Positions 45,769 to 52,859 of a DNA stretch of 64,000 bases are shown piece by piece. Below the pieces are notes generated by a model. It saw nothing but the letters and a program-made list of their open reading frames with translations, searched no databases and had not been told where the DNA came from. The DNA comes from Massilia endophytica (GTDB lineage Bacteria > Pseudomonadota > Gammaproteobacteria > Burkholderiales > Burkholderiaceae_D). The DNA lies in the NCBI RefSeq assembly GCF_021165955.1, contig NZ_CP088952.1, positions 1,054,001 to 1,118,000 on the forward strand, given 5' to 3'. How positions within the stretch are numbered: position 1 is the stretch's first letter; the number at the start of each line of letters is the position of its first letter. Both the position numbers and the translations under genes were made by a program.

Positions 45769-47805
45769 TTACCGTTTCGTCTTGCCGGGCGGGGGCGCCT
45801 GCGGCTTCTCGCGCGCCACAGCCAGCAGTTTTCCGCAGTCGGCGCCGCCGCCTCCGCCGCTGATCAGCGGCGCCAGCGCGGCGGCGGGAGCGGCCAGCGC
45901 GGCCAGCGCGATGGCGCCGCCCGCGCGCATGGCCAGCACGCCCTTGTCGATGTCTACGTCCGGTTTCTTCAGGCTGCCGCGCACGTAGATGGGCGAGCGC
46001 AGGGAGATGATGCGCAGGCCCTTGCTTTCGGGCTTGAGGGTGAGGTCCATCTTCTCGTTGGCCAGATTGATGCCGCCGCTCACGTAGATGGTGGCGTCCT
46101 CCGTGTCGGCGACAAGCAGGCGGGTCTGGGCGAGCCCGTTGTTGACGGCGAAGTCGCCCGCCAGGCAGTTCAGCTTCACGGGCTTGTCGCCCACCAGCTT
46201 GGTGACGATGATGCTGCCCACGTTCAGGCCCATCTGCTCGAGAAGCAGCTTGCTGATGGTGCCGTCGTTGATCAGGGTCTTGAGCTCACCGTTCGAGCTC
46301 GCCATCATGGTCGCCACGGAGTTGCCCGTCGCCGTAAGCTTGGTTTCGGCGTTGATCTCGCCCACCGTGGCCTGCATCTGCGGCAGGTTGGGGAAGAGCT
46401 CCTTGAGCTTGATGTGGCGGCCCGTGGCATCGAGCTGGGCGGCGATGGCGTTCTTCACCTTGCGCCCGCTGCCATCGAGCCGCACGGTGGACTTCAGGTT
46501 GCCGCCCGCGAAATCGAAATTCAGGGGCGTGAGCTTGAGCACGCCGTCGTTCAGGTGGAATTCGGTGTAGAGATTGGCCACCGGCAGCTGCTTGGTGCGC
46601 GTGATGCGGTCGGCGCGGAAGCTCACGTCGGCATCGATGGCCGTCCAGCGTTCGGTCTTGAAGGTTTCCACCGGCAGCACCTTGTCGCCGGGCTGCACGG
46701 CCGCCACGCCGCGCTTTTCCTTGCTCTCGTTGGAGTCGGCGCCGATCAGCGGGCCCAGGTCGGCGAACTGCAGCAGCTTGGAGCGCACGGCGCCCGTCAG
46801 GTGGCCGCGCGGTTCCTTGATTTCGTATGCGAGCTTGCCGGAGATGTCGCTGTCGCCCACGCGCCCCGTGAAGTTCTCGTAATGCCATTTGCCGCCTTCC
46901 TTGGCCAGCGTGCCCACCAGGTGGCCCTGGGTGGAGAAGGGGGGCGTTTCGGGCAGCACCAGGCCCGTCACCGCGTACAGCCTGGCCATGCTGGCGCCGC
47001 TGACCTTCACCTTCATGTCCACGGCCGCCAGCTGGATGGGCCGCGTCAGCGTGCCTTCGGCGCCGAAGCTGACCAGGCCGATCTTCGCGTTGGCCAGCAC
47101 GGGGAAGGGGATGTCCGCATCCTGCAGGGAGAGCACGGCGCCGGTCTTGCCGCCGCCGCTGATCGGGGCGCGGTTCCAGTGCCCCGCCAGCTTCCAGGCC
47201 ACGCCGTATTTCGGGTCGTCGATGGTGTCCACGTCGGCGGTTGCGTCGATTTTCTGGATCGCGTCGACGAGGTGAATGCTGCCCTTGCTGAAGACCACGC
47301 GCTGCAGGTCCAGCTCCCATGGCGACTTCTTTTCCTTCTTCTTGAAGGTCCAGTTGTTCTTGCCGTCCGCCGTGCGGCGAAGGTAGACCTGGGGCGAATC
47401 GAAGCGCAGTTCGGGAATGGAAATCTGGTGGTGCAGCAGCCCGAAGGGATTGAGCGAGAAGGAGAACTGCCTGGCGCTCGCCATGTTGGGCGGCAGCTTG
47501 AGCGCCTCATCCGAGCTCATGTCCGCCGGATGGCCGATGCGGACATCGTTGGCCACCAGGTGCGGCCAGGGCACATAGTCGCGCCAGCTGCGGTCCTGCG
47601 CGGGCAGGGGCTGCTTCTCCCAGCTCAGCGAGAGATTGCCGCGGATCTCGAAAGGGCGTTCGATGGCTTCGCTGGTCTTCTGGTTCAGCCAGGGCTTGGC
47701 GCGGTTCCAGTCGTAGTTGAGCAGCACGATCACCGCAATGAGGGGAATCGCGATCACCGTGCCGCCCACGGCAAGCGCGATCTTGGTTCGGCGTGGCATG
47801 GCCAT
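45769..47805 (-). CDS. AsmA-family protein
   Basis: A 678-residue, inner-membrane-anchored periplasmic protein. One N-terminal helix (IALAVGGTVIAIPLIAVIVL) is followed by a long beta-rich region of the AsmA/TamB type (bridge-like lipid transfer fold), with conserved features such as GGNLKSTVRLDG, GDFAVNNGLAQTRLLV and MDLTLKPESKGLRIISL at the C-terminal half. It probably moves phospholipids between membranes or affects outer-membrane assembly. GAGGA precedes the ATG. Very well preserved start to end. Confidence 0.93.
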   Translation of the reverse strand: MAMPRRTKIALAVGGTVIAIPLIAVIVLLNYDWNRAKPWLNQKTSEAIERPFEIRGNLSLSWEKQPLPAQDRSWRDYVPWPHLVANDVRIGHPADMSSDEALKLPPNMASARQFSFSLNPFGLLHHQISIPELRFDSPQVYLRRTADGKNNWTFKKKEKKSPWELDLQRVVFSKGSIHLVDAIQKIDATADVDTIDDPKYGVAWKLAGHWNRAPISGGGKTGAVLSLQDADIPFPVLANAKIGLVSFGAEGTLTRPIQLAAVDMKVKVSGASMARLYAVTGLVLPETPPFSTQGHLVGTLAKEGGKWHYENFTGRVGDSDISGKLAYEIKEPRGHLTGAVRSKLLQFADLGPLIGADSNESKEKRGVAAVQPGDKVLPVETFKTERWTAIDADVSFRADRITRTKQLPVANLYTEFHLNDGVLKLTPLNFDFAGGNLKSTVRLDGSGRKVKNAIAAQLDATGRHIKLKELFPNLPQMQATVGEINAETKLTATGNSVATMMASSNGELKTLINDGTISKLLLEQMGLNVGSIIVTKLVGDKPVKLNCLAGDFAVNNGLAQTRLLVADTEDATIYVSGGINLANEKMDLTLKPESKGLRIISLRSPIYVRGSLKKPDVDIDKGVLAMRAGGAIALAALAAPAAALAPLISGGGGGADCGKLLAVAREKPQAPPPGKTKR

Positions 47806-47868
47806 GGGAATCCTCTTCTGTCGATATTCCGGATAAGGCCGAGGCTACACCATCCGCCGGGCAGGCAA

Positions 47869-47883
47869 TGTGCGGTTCCGCAC
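47869..47883. promoter_or_regulatory. Palindromic motif between the AsmA and DUF4398 genes
   Basis: TGTGCGGTTCCGCAC; a near-identical 15-mer (TGTGCGATGCCGCAC) lies at 59943-59957, and a related one (TGTGCGGCACCGAACC) at 47919. It is 65 bases upstream of the AsmA start. Confidence 0.45.
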
Positions 47884-47998
47884 CGTGGGGGCGGGCGCGC
47901 TCCATGCTTGCGCCGATATGTGCGGCACCGAACCGATTGCCGGGAGCTGCGCGGCTATAACGTCATAACCACCCCAACGACTATTGAGGAGAACAATA

Positions 47999-48385
47999 AT
48001 GCGCCCTCGTACCATGACGTTTCCCCTGGCCTGCGGACTGGCCGTCGCCCTGCTGAGCGGCTGCGCCACCGAGAAGGCGCCCGCCACCGCCGATGTGGCC
48101 GTATCCCGCAACGCTGTCGAGAATGCGACCACCGCCGGCGCGGCGGAACTGGCGCCCGCCGAAATGGCGGCAGCGCGCGAGAAGATGCTGCGCGCGAACC
48201 AGGCGCTGGCCGCGAAGGACTACCAGCTGGCGCGCGACCTGGCCACCCAGGCCCAGGCCGACGCCAAGCTGGCCCAGAGCAAGGCCAATTCCGCCAAGGC
48301 CACCGCTGCCGCCAACACGCTGCAGGAAGATATCCGCGTGCTGCGCGAGGAACTGGACCGCGTGAACAGCAATCTCACCAAATAA
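47999..48385 (+). CDS. DUF4398 lipoprotein
   Basis: A 128-residue lipoprotein (lipobox LSGC in LAVALLSGCATEKAP), with a helical coiled-coil DUF4398 region (AAREKMLRANQALAAKDYQL) and an Ala-rich tail. The start at 47999 follows GAGGAG. It is immediately followed, after 18 bases, by the larger DUF4398-OmpA gene; the two likely form one operon for envelope anchoring. Confidence 0.88.
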   Translation: MRPRTMTFPLACGLAVALLSGCATEKAPATADVAVSRNAVENATTAGAAELAPAEMAAAREKMLRANQALAAKDYQLARDLATQAQADAKLAQSKANSAKATAAANTLQEDIRVLREELDRVNSNLTK

Positions 48386-48403
48386 TCGGGAAAGGACCGT
48401 ATC

Positions 48404-49318
48404 ATGAACAAGAAGATCTTCCAACCGGCCCTGCTCGCGCTGGCGATTGCCGTGTCGGCCTGCAGCTCGGTGCCCACCACCACCAGCAACCTGGAGCAGG
48501 CGCGCAGCGACTACATGGCCGCCCAGAACAATCCCTCCGTGGCCCAGTATGCGCCCATGGAGTTCAAGGCCGCCACCGATGCCCTGAACGCCGCCAATGT
48601 GGCCGCCGCCAACAAGGAGAGCCTGGACAAGATCGACCAGCTGGCCTACATCGCCAAGCAGAAGGTGGCCACGGCCCAGGAAGTGGCGCGCGCCAAGCAG
48701 GCCGAGGCCGATATCGCCAAGGCGGGACAGCAGCGCGACCAGATCCGCCTGCAGGCCCGCACGGCCGAAGCGGAGGCCGCGAAGCGCAGCGCCGAACAGG
48801 CCCAGGCGGATGCCCAGGCCGCCCAGGCGCAGGCTCAGCAGGCCCAGGCCCAGGCCCAGCAGGCCGAGGCCGGCAAGCGCACGGCCGAGACGGCCGCCGC
48901 CGTCCTCGCCGCCCAGCTGGCCGAGCTGCACGCCAAGCAGACCGAGCGCGGCATGGTGGTGACCCTGGGCGACGTGCTCTTCAACGTGGACCAGGCCGTG
49001 CTGACCTCGCAGGGCATGGCCACCGTGCAGAAGCTGGGCCAGATCCTCGCCGACAACCCGGACCGCAGCGTGCTGGTGGAAGGCTTCACCGACAGCACGG
49101 GCTCCACCGCCCACAACCTGGAACTGTCGCAGCGCCGCGCGGAATCGGTGCGCAATGCCCTGATGCAGATGGGGATCGCCAGCAGCCGCATCCAGACGCG
49201 CGGCTATGGCGAGGCCTATCCCGTGGCCAGCAACGCCACGGCGGGCGACCGCCAGCTGAACCGCCGCGTCGAGATCGTGCTGTCCGAGCCGGGCGTGCCC
49301 GTGCAGGCGCGCCGTTAA
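48404..49318 (+). CDS. DUF4398 and OmpA-domain lipoprotein
   Basis: A 304-residue lipoprotein (lipobox VSAC in LALAIAVSACSSVP). Order: DUF4398-type helical segment (about 30-100), a long Ala/Gln-rich coiled coil (about 100-175), then a C-terminal OmpA-like domain with LGDVLFNVDQAVLT, GFTDSTGSTAHNLELSQRRA and NRRVEIVLSEP. It would bind peptidoglycan non-covalently and span the periplasm. It is the second gene of a likely operon, with a ferritin-like gene 27 bases further downstream. Confidence 0.92.
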   Translation: MNKKIFQPALLALAIAVSACSSVPTTTSNLEQARSDYMAAQNNPSVAQYAPMEFKAATDALNAANVAAANKESLDKIDQLAYIAKQKVATAQEVARAKQAEADIAKAGQQRDQIRLQARTAEAEAAKRSAEQAQADAQAAQAQAQQAQAQAQQAEAGKRTAETAAAVLAAQLAELHAKQTERGMVVTLGDVLFNVDQAVLTSQGMATVQKLGQILADNPDRSVLVEGFTDSTGSTAHNLELSQRRAESVRNALMQMGIASSRIQTRGYGEAYPVASNATAGDRQLNRRVEIVLSEPGVPVQARR

Positions 49319-49345
49319 CCGTTTTTTTCGCAACCAAGGACTATC

Positions 49346-49879
49346 ATGGCTGAAACCACCCCGATCCCAAGCGGCATCGACCGGGAAGCGATCCGCGTGG
49401 CGGCGCAGAACCTGGCCGACGGCCCGGTCACCGCCGGCTACAAGGGCGACCGCGAGCTCGTGCTGCGCCTGCTGAACGAAGCGCTGGCCACCGAGCTCGT
49501 ATGCATCAACCGCTACAAGCGCCACTACTACACCATCGTGGGCCGCGACAACGCGGGCATCAAGGCCGAATTCCTGCAGCACGCCATTGAGGAGCAGGAA
49601 CACGCGGACTGGATCGCCCAGCGCATCATCCAGCTCAACGGGGAACCGGACTTCAACCCCGCCACCTTGCTCGCGCGCAGCCACGCCGAGTATGATGAGT
49701 CGATGGAAGTGCAGTCGATGGTGAGGGCCAACCTGATCGCCGAGCGGGTGGCGATCGAGTCCTATCGCCAGATGATCGAACGGATCGGCGACACCGATCC
49801 CACCACGAAGCAGCTCCTGATCAAGATCCTCGCCGTCGAGGAAGAGCATGCGGACGATATGCGGGATTTGCTTGAATAG
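49346..49879 (+). CDS. Ferritin-like/bacterioferritin-family protein
   Basis: A four-helix ferritin-like protein of 177 residues, probably soluble. Diiron-type ligands are visible: Glu in ATELVCINRY, ExxH in EEQEHADWI, Glu in AERVAIESYRQ, and EEEHADDM near the C-terminus. It most resembles Bfr-like DUF/Dps-related ferritin-like proteins that oxidise and store iron, or protect from peroxide. AAGGA lies just upstream. It sits directly after the OmpA-type gene and before the DUF883 gene. Confidence 0.9.
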   Translation: MAETTPIPSGIDREAIRVAAQNLADGPVTAGYKGDRELVLRLLNEALATELVCINRYKRHYYTIVGRDNAGIKAEFLQHAIEEQEHADWIAQRIIQLNGEPDFNPATLLARSHAEYDESMEVQSMVRANLIAERVAIESYRQMIERIGDTDPTTKQLLIKILAVEEEHADDMRDLLE

Positions 49880-49929
49880 CCAGTCCGCTGTAAAGTTTCC
49901 ACTTTCGTACTGTTAATAAGGAGCTAATC

Positions 49930-50232
49930 ATGCTGGAAAATAACATCAGCACCGTGAACAACGATGTGAAGACCCTGGTCAAGGATGCCCAGGCCCTGTT
50001 CAGCGCCGCCACCGCCCTGACCGGCGAAAAGGCGGAGGAGCTGCGCGGCCGCGGCATGCGCGCGCTGGAAGGCGCGCTGGCGAAAGCCCAGGAAGCCCAG
50101 GCTAGCGCCATCGAATACGGCAAGGCGGCCGCCAGCTCCACGGACGCCTATGTGAAGGAAAACCCATGGCGTTCGATCGCCGTGGCTGCGGGCGTGGGCC
50201 TGCTGGTGGGCGTCATCCTGGGCCGCAAATAA
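49930..50232 (+). CDS. DUF883 (ElaB/YqjD-like) membrane protein
   Basis: A 100-residue protein: N-terminal helical region (TVNNDVKTLVKDAQALFSAA), an Ala-rich coiled coil, and a C-terminal membrane anchor (WRSIAVAAGVGLLVGVILGRK). The end matches the ElaB/YqjD family, which tethers ribosomes to the membrane in stationary phase. AAGGAG precedes the start. First gene of a DUF883/YqjE/YqjK-type run, as in E. coli yqjDEK. Confidence 0.92.
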   Translation: MLENNISTVNNDVKTLVKDAQALFSAATALTGEKAEELRGRGMRALEGALAKAQEAQASAIEYGKAAASSTDAYVKENPWRSIAVAAGVGLLVGVILGRK

Positions 50233-50253
50233 GCGGCGCCGGCTGGAGTCCCC

Positions 50254-50634
50254 ATGGAACACTCCGAGCCACAGAACCCCGGCCTGATCGGCTCGCTGGC
50301 CGGGGTTGCCAAAAACAGCCTGCGCCTGCTGCTGGCGCGCATCGAGCTGGCCGCCTGCGAACTGTCGGAGGTGCGCAACCACCTGGTGCAGCTGTCGGTG
50401 CTGTTCGCCCTGGCCATGCTGGCCGCCTGGTTTGCCATCGCCTTCGGCACCGCCACGCTCATCTATCTGGCCTGGGAAGCGCTGGGCTGGAAGATCCTGC
50501 TGATCCTGACGGCGGTCTTCGTCGTGGTGGCCGTGGCCCTGGTCATGAGCATCATGAAGCTGATCCGCCAAGGGAAGCTGGCGCTGCCGTCCACAATGGC
50601 CGAGCTGAAGGCCGACCGCGATATGCTGCTGTGA
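50254..50634 (+). CDS. YqjE/phage-holin-3_6-family membrane protein
   Basis: A 126-residue protein with a helical amphipathic N-terminus (SLRLLLARIELAACELSEVR) and two membrane helices (LSVLFALAMLAAWFAIAFGT and LLILTAVFVVVAVALVMSIM). This is the YqjE layout (Phage_holin_3_6, PF07332-like). It follows the DUF883 gene after 21 bases; the next gene follows after 10. Function is unknown; a stationary-phase envelope role is suspected. Confidence 0.9.
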   Translation: MEHSEPQNPGLIGSLAGVAKNSLRLLLARIELAACELSEVRNHLVQLSVLFALAMLAAWFAIAFGTATLIYLAWEALGWKILLILTAVFVVVAVALVMSIMKLIRQGKLALPSTMAELKADRDMLL

Positions 50635-50644
50635 AAGGATAGCG

Positions 50645-51037
50645 ATGAGCGACAAGGAACAACAGCAAGCGGCCCTGCAGGCCGACAAGCAGCGCCTGAT
50701 CAAGGAGGGCGAGCTGTACCGCGTCAGCGTGCTGCACTCCAAGATGCAGGTGGTGCACGCCCTGCATCCCGAAGCCCTGCTGCATGGGGCGGTGGACCAT
50801 GCGATCGGCGCGGCCCAGGCCCGCCTGGGCAACCTGCTCGGCGGCGGCAATGGAGGAGGGGGCGGAGGCATCCTCGGCAGCATCAACTACAAGGCCCTGA
50901 TGCCCTATGCCATCACGGTAGGCTCCTTCATCGCCCGCAAGCGCCTGATCAAGCCGGTGCTCGCGCTGACGGTGGTGGGCGGCGCCCTGGCGGCCTACCT
51001 CCTGAAGCGCAACCGCGGGGTCGATCCGGGCATCTGA
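50645..51037 (+). CDS. YqjK-position protein of unknown function
   Basis: A 130-residue protein: charged helical N-terminus (DKEQQQAALQADKQRLIKEG), amphipathic middle, a glycine-rich linker (GGGNGGGGGG), and a hydrophobic C-terminal part (PVLALTVVGGALAAYLLKRN) as a probable membrane anchor. It follows the YqjE-like gene after 10 bases with AAAGGA upstream. Its position corresponds to E. coli yqjK, although sequence likeness is only in layout. Confidence 0.75.
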   Translation: MSDKEQQQAALQADKQRLIKEGELYRVSVLHSKMQVVHALHPEALLHGAVDHAIGAAQARLGNLLGGGNGGGGGGILGSINYKALMPYAITVGSFIARKRLIKPVLALTVVGGALAAYLLKRNRGVDPGI

Positions 51038-51079
51038 GCACGACCGGGGCATCATTCTGCGCCACGGAGATATCTGCTC

Positions 51080-51110
51080 CCACCCTGTGAGCTCGATGCT
51101 TGCAGGGTGG
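51080..51110 (+). terminator. Possible terminator of the DUF883 operon
   Basis: CCACCCTG / CAGGGTGG stem (51080-51087, 51103-51110), followed by CTAATTTT. The short T-run makes it weak. Confidence 0.4.
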
Positions 51111-51135
51111 CTAATTTTGAACACGGGACTAGAAA

Positions 51136-51660
51136 TCAATCGCTTATCCAAACGCGACGGAACGTTTTTTTTCGCCTATCCCAATAGAAGTATGAACTGG
51201 CGCTCTCGAATTTGAAATAGTCAATTGCATCCGTGTCTACGGGTACTGTTGAAGCCTCATTCTTCCGGCATTCCCAGTATCCTTTTCCGCAGGCTGTGTG
51301 GTAGGTACCGGCAGGCACTTTTGCGATCCCCATCACTTCCAGCAGCGACCCGTCAACGTTGGCAAGCTGATGGATTTTGAACGGCTTCTGTCGCTGCGAC
51401 AGGAAGACGAACAGCCCCAGCTTGGTGCCATCCAAGGACAATAGCAGGACTGCTTCATCAGGAAAACCATCCCCGTTGAAATCGCCGTTTGCAATTGCGC
51501 CTCGTTCGTCGCGGTTCGGCCGCCAGCCGGCGTTGAGCTCCGAGGTACTGGGCAGCCGCCAGCCAGCAGGCAGGTTCTTGTCAAGAGCGCTTGCTCTTGA
51601 TCCTATCGTGGTTGCTAATAGCCCGAGGATTATCATCCGAATGAAATTGGACGTCATCAA
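51136..51660 (-). CDS. Exported hypothetical protein, FG-GAP/EF-hand-like motif
   Basis: A 174-residue protein with a signal peptide (IRMIILGLLATTIGSRASA). The mature part has NGDFNGDGFPDEAVLLL, an FG-GAP/EF-hand-like Asp-rich Ca-binding loop, and Cys in TACGKGYWECRKN. It ends FYWDRRKKTFRRVWISD. GC is lower than in neighbours. It lies downstream of the split RHS genes in the same direction. A role as periplasmic immunity factor is possible but not shown. Confidence 0.65.
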   Translation of the reverse strand: MMTSNFIRMIILGLLATTIGSRASALDKNLPAGWRLPSTSELNAGWRPNRDERGAIANGDFNGDGFPDEAVLLLSLDGTKLGLFVFLSQRQKPFKIHQLANVDGSLLEVMGIAKVPAGTYHTACGKGYWECRKNEASTVPVDTDAIDYFKFESASSYFYWDRRKKTFRRVWISD

Positions 51661-51705
51661 CGTACTCCTTCCGCAAGTCCTGTTTGCTCCTCGCTTACCC
51701 GGACG

Positions 51706-52131
51706 TCATCTCGCGGCCCGCTCCGACCTGCGCAATTCGATTTCCTGTGCAGCCGATTGACCCCTTGCGAAGTCAAGCTTCTTCAACGCCGCCACTAAAC
51801 CATCTACTTCAGTATCGTCCTGCGGGTCACGAAGTACGGTTAGCAAGCCCTCCATGGATCCAACGCTCGGGCATCGATTCGCGAATCGAAAGAATTTCTC
51901 GGCTTGCCGCAGTTCTAGGGAAGCATACAAATGATGCCGTGCCATCGTCAGCGCAGCAGCACAATCAGTCGGCGCCTTATCTGACAGACGCGCTAATTCA
52001 CGGGCAGGAAGCTGGTATGGTTTGCGGCTTTGGGCCCGATCATTGTCCGCCTCCTGCTGGAGTAGCACGACCGCAGCCAATGCAAGTGCAATCGCAGCAA
52101 TAAGTGTCAGCATGGTTTTTGGCCGAAGCAT
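51706..52131 (-). CDS. Membrane-anchored hypothetical protein
   Basis: A 141-residue protein with one N-terminal helix (MLTLIAAIALALAAVVLLQQ), and a helical, charged C-terminal part (TMARHHLYASLELRQAEKFF, with C at two places) that looks like a TPR-like helix pair. The start at 52131 follows GGAGG by eight bases; the longer frame to 52410 passes through the pseudogene. No family recognised. Its location in the RHS cluster hints at an accessory or immunity role. Confidence 0.6.
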   Translation of the reverse strand: MLRPKTMLTLIAAIALALAAVVLLQQEADNDRAQSRKPYQLPARELARLSDKAPTDCAAALTMARHHLYASLELRQAEKFFRFANRCPSVGSMEGLLTVLRDPQDDTEVDGLVAALKKLDFARGQSAAQEIELRRSERAAR

Positions 52132-52186
52132 CCGTATATCCTCCCTTTGTAGCCTGATTGTGGATAAACCGTTACTCATTTCCCGC

Positions 52187-52330
52187 CTATGCCACTCGCC
52201 GGTATCGCCGACAAGTCGCCGCTTCCAGGAAACGAAGTCTGTTCGTGAGGAGAATGCAAAGACGGAATCCGATCCAGATTGCCTGAAGAGCAGTGATAAA
52301 AAGGATAAGAATTTTTTCGAGATAGACATC
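52187..52330 (-). pseudogene. Frameshifted remnant of a small membrane protein gene
   Basis: Beginning at the ATG at 52330, one frame reads MSISKKFLSFLSLL. In the next frame the segment ILILFITALQAIWIGFR matches the N-terminus of the intact membrane gene at 52461-52859 (TVLVFTVLQAAWIHLIGR). Relative to that gene one base is missing before the shared CTTCAGG, close to an AAAAAA run. The similarity then ends (stop at 52187). A decayed, truncated paralogue of the immunity candidate is the best explanation. Confidence 0.55.
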
Positions 52331-52460
52331 ATTTCCCGCCCGCTGCGTGCTATGGATAAGATCCTCCGCCTCAACCCTGCAAGCCCTATGCGTGCAGAGT
52401 CCGTGGGCATTTTTACCTTTTAAAAGCGCAAGCTGCGAGCCACTGCTCTTGGCATGCAAT

Positions 52461-52859
52461 TCATGAGTCATTTGCTCCGGCATTGCCCTGAACGGTGCTG
52501 CCGGTGCTGCGCCTGACAAGACAACCGAAAACCACAGGGCCGTACAACCACACCCCTGAGATTAAGAAAAAAAAGAATGGAGGAAAAGGCAAAGCCAGGC
52601 ACAGATATCCACGTAGTTCGCACTGTGCAGCAAACATCGTAATCAAAGAGGAGACATACCCAGCTGCCACCCCTATAAGGACGACTGCCAGGAGGGGCAT
52701 GGTGCAAATCTTTGGTCTTAGCAGCCTCAGAAACCAAAACAGCGCCCCAATCAAAATTATTGATAGAAAAAGAGGGTTGTAGTGCCTTCCTATGAGATGA
52801 ATCCAGGCGGCCTGAAGCACGGTAAAAACGAGGACGGTAACTCTTCTTGGGGTAAACAT
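52461..52859 (-). CDS. Small polytopic membrane protein, candidate immunity protein for the RHS toxin
   Basis: A 132-residue protein with about four membrane segments (TVLVFTVLQAAWIHLIG, NPLFLSIILIGALFWFLRLL, MPLLAVVLIGVAAGYVSSLI, FPPFFFFLISGVWLYGPVVF). Its ATG overlaps the stop codon of the RHS gene (TAATG), and GGAGG lies eight bases upstream inside that gene, so it is translated by coupling. Small genes directly after an RHS toxin tip are usually cognate immunity genes. The polytopic layout fits protection at the inner membrane. No homologue is recognised. Confidence 0.7.
   Translation of the reverse strand: MFTPRRVTVLVFTVLQAAWIHLIGRHYNPLFLSIILIGALFWFLRLLRPKICTMPLLAVVLIGVAAGYVSSLITMFAAQCELRGYLCLALPFPPFFFFLISGVWLYGPVVFGCLVRRSTGSTVQGNAGANDS

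Noticed and set aside
45628..49353. A 1241-residue plus-strand reading frame
   Set aside because: It crosses AsmA and several lipoprotein genes in other frames; those genes have signal peptides and domains, this frame has none.
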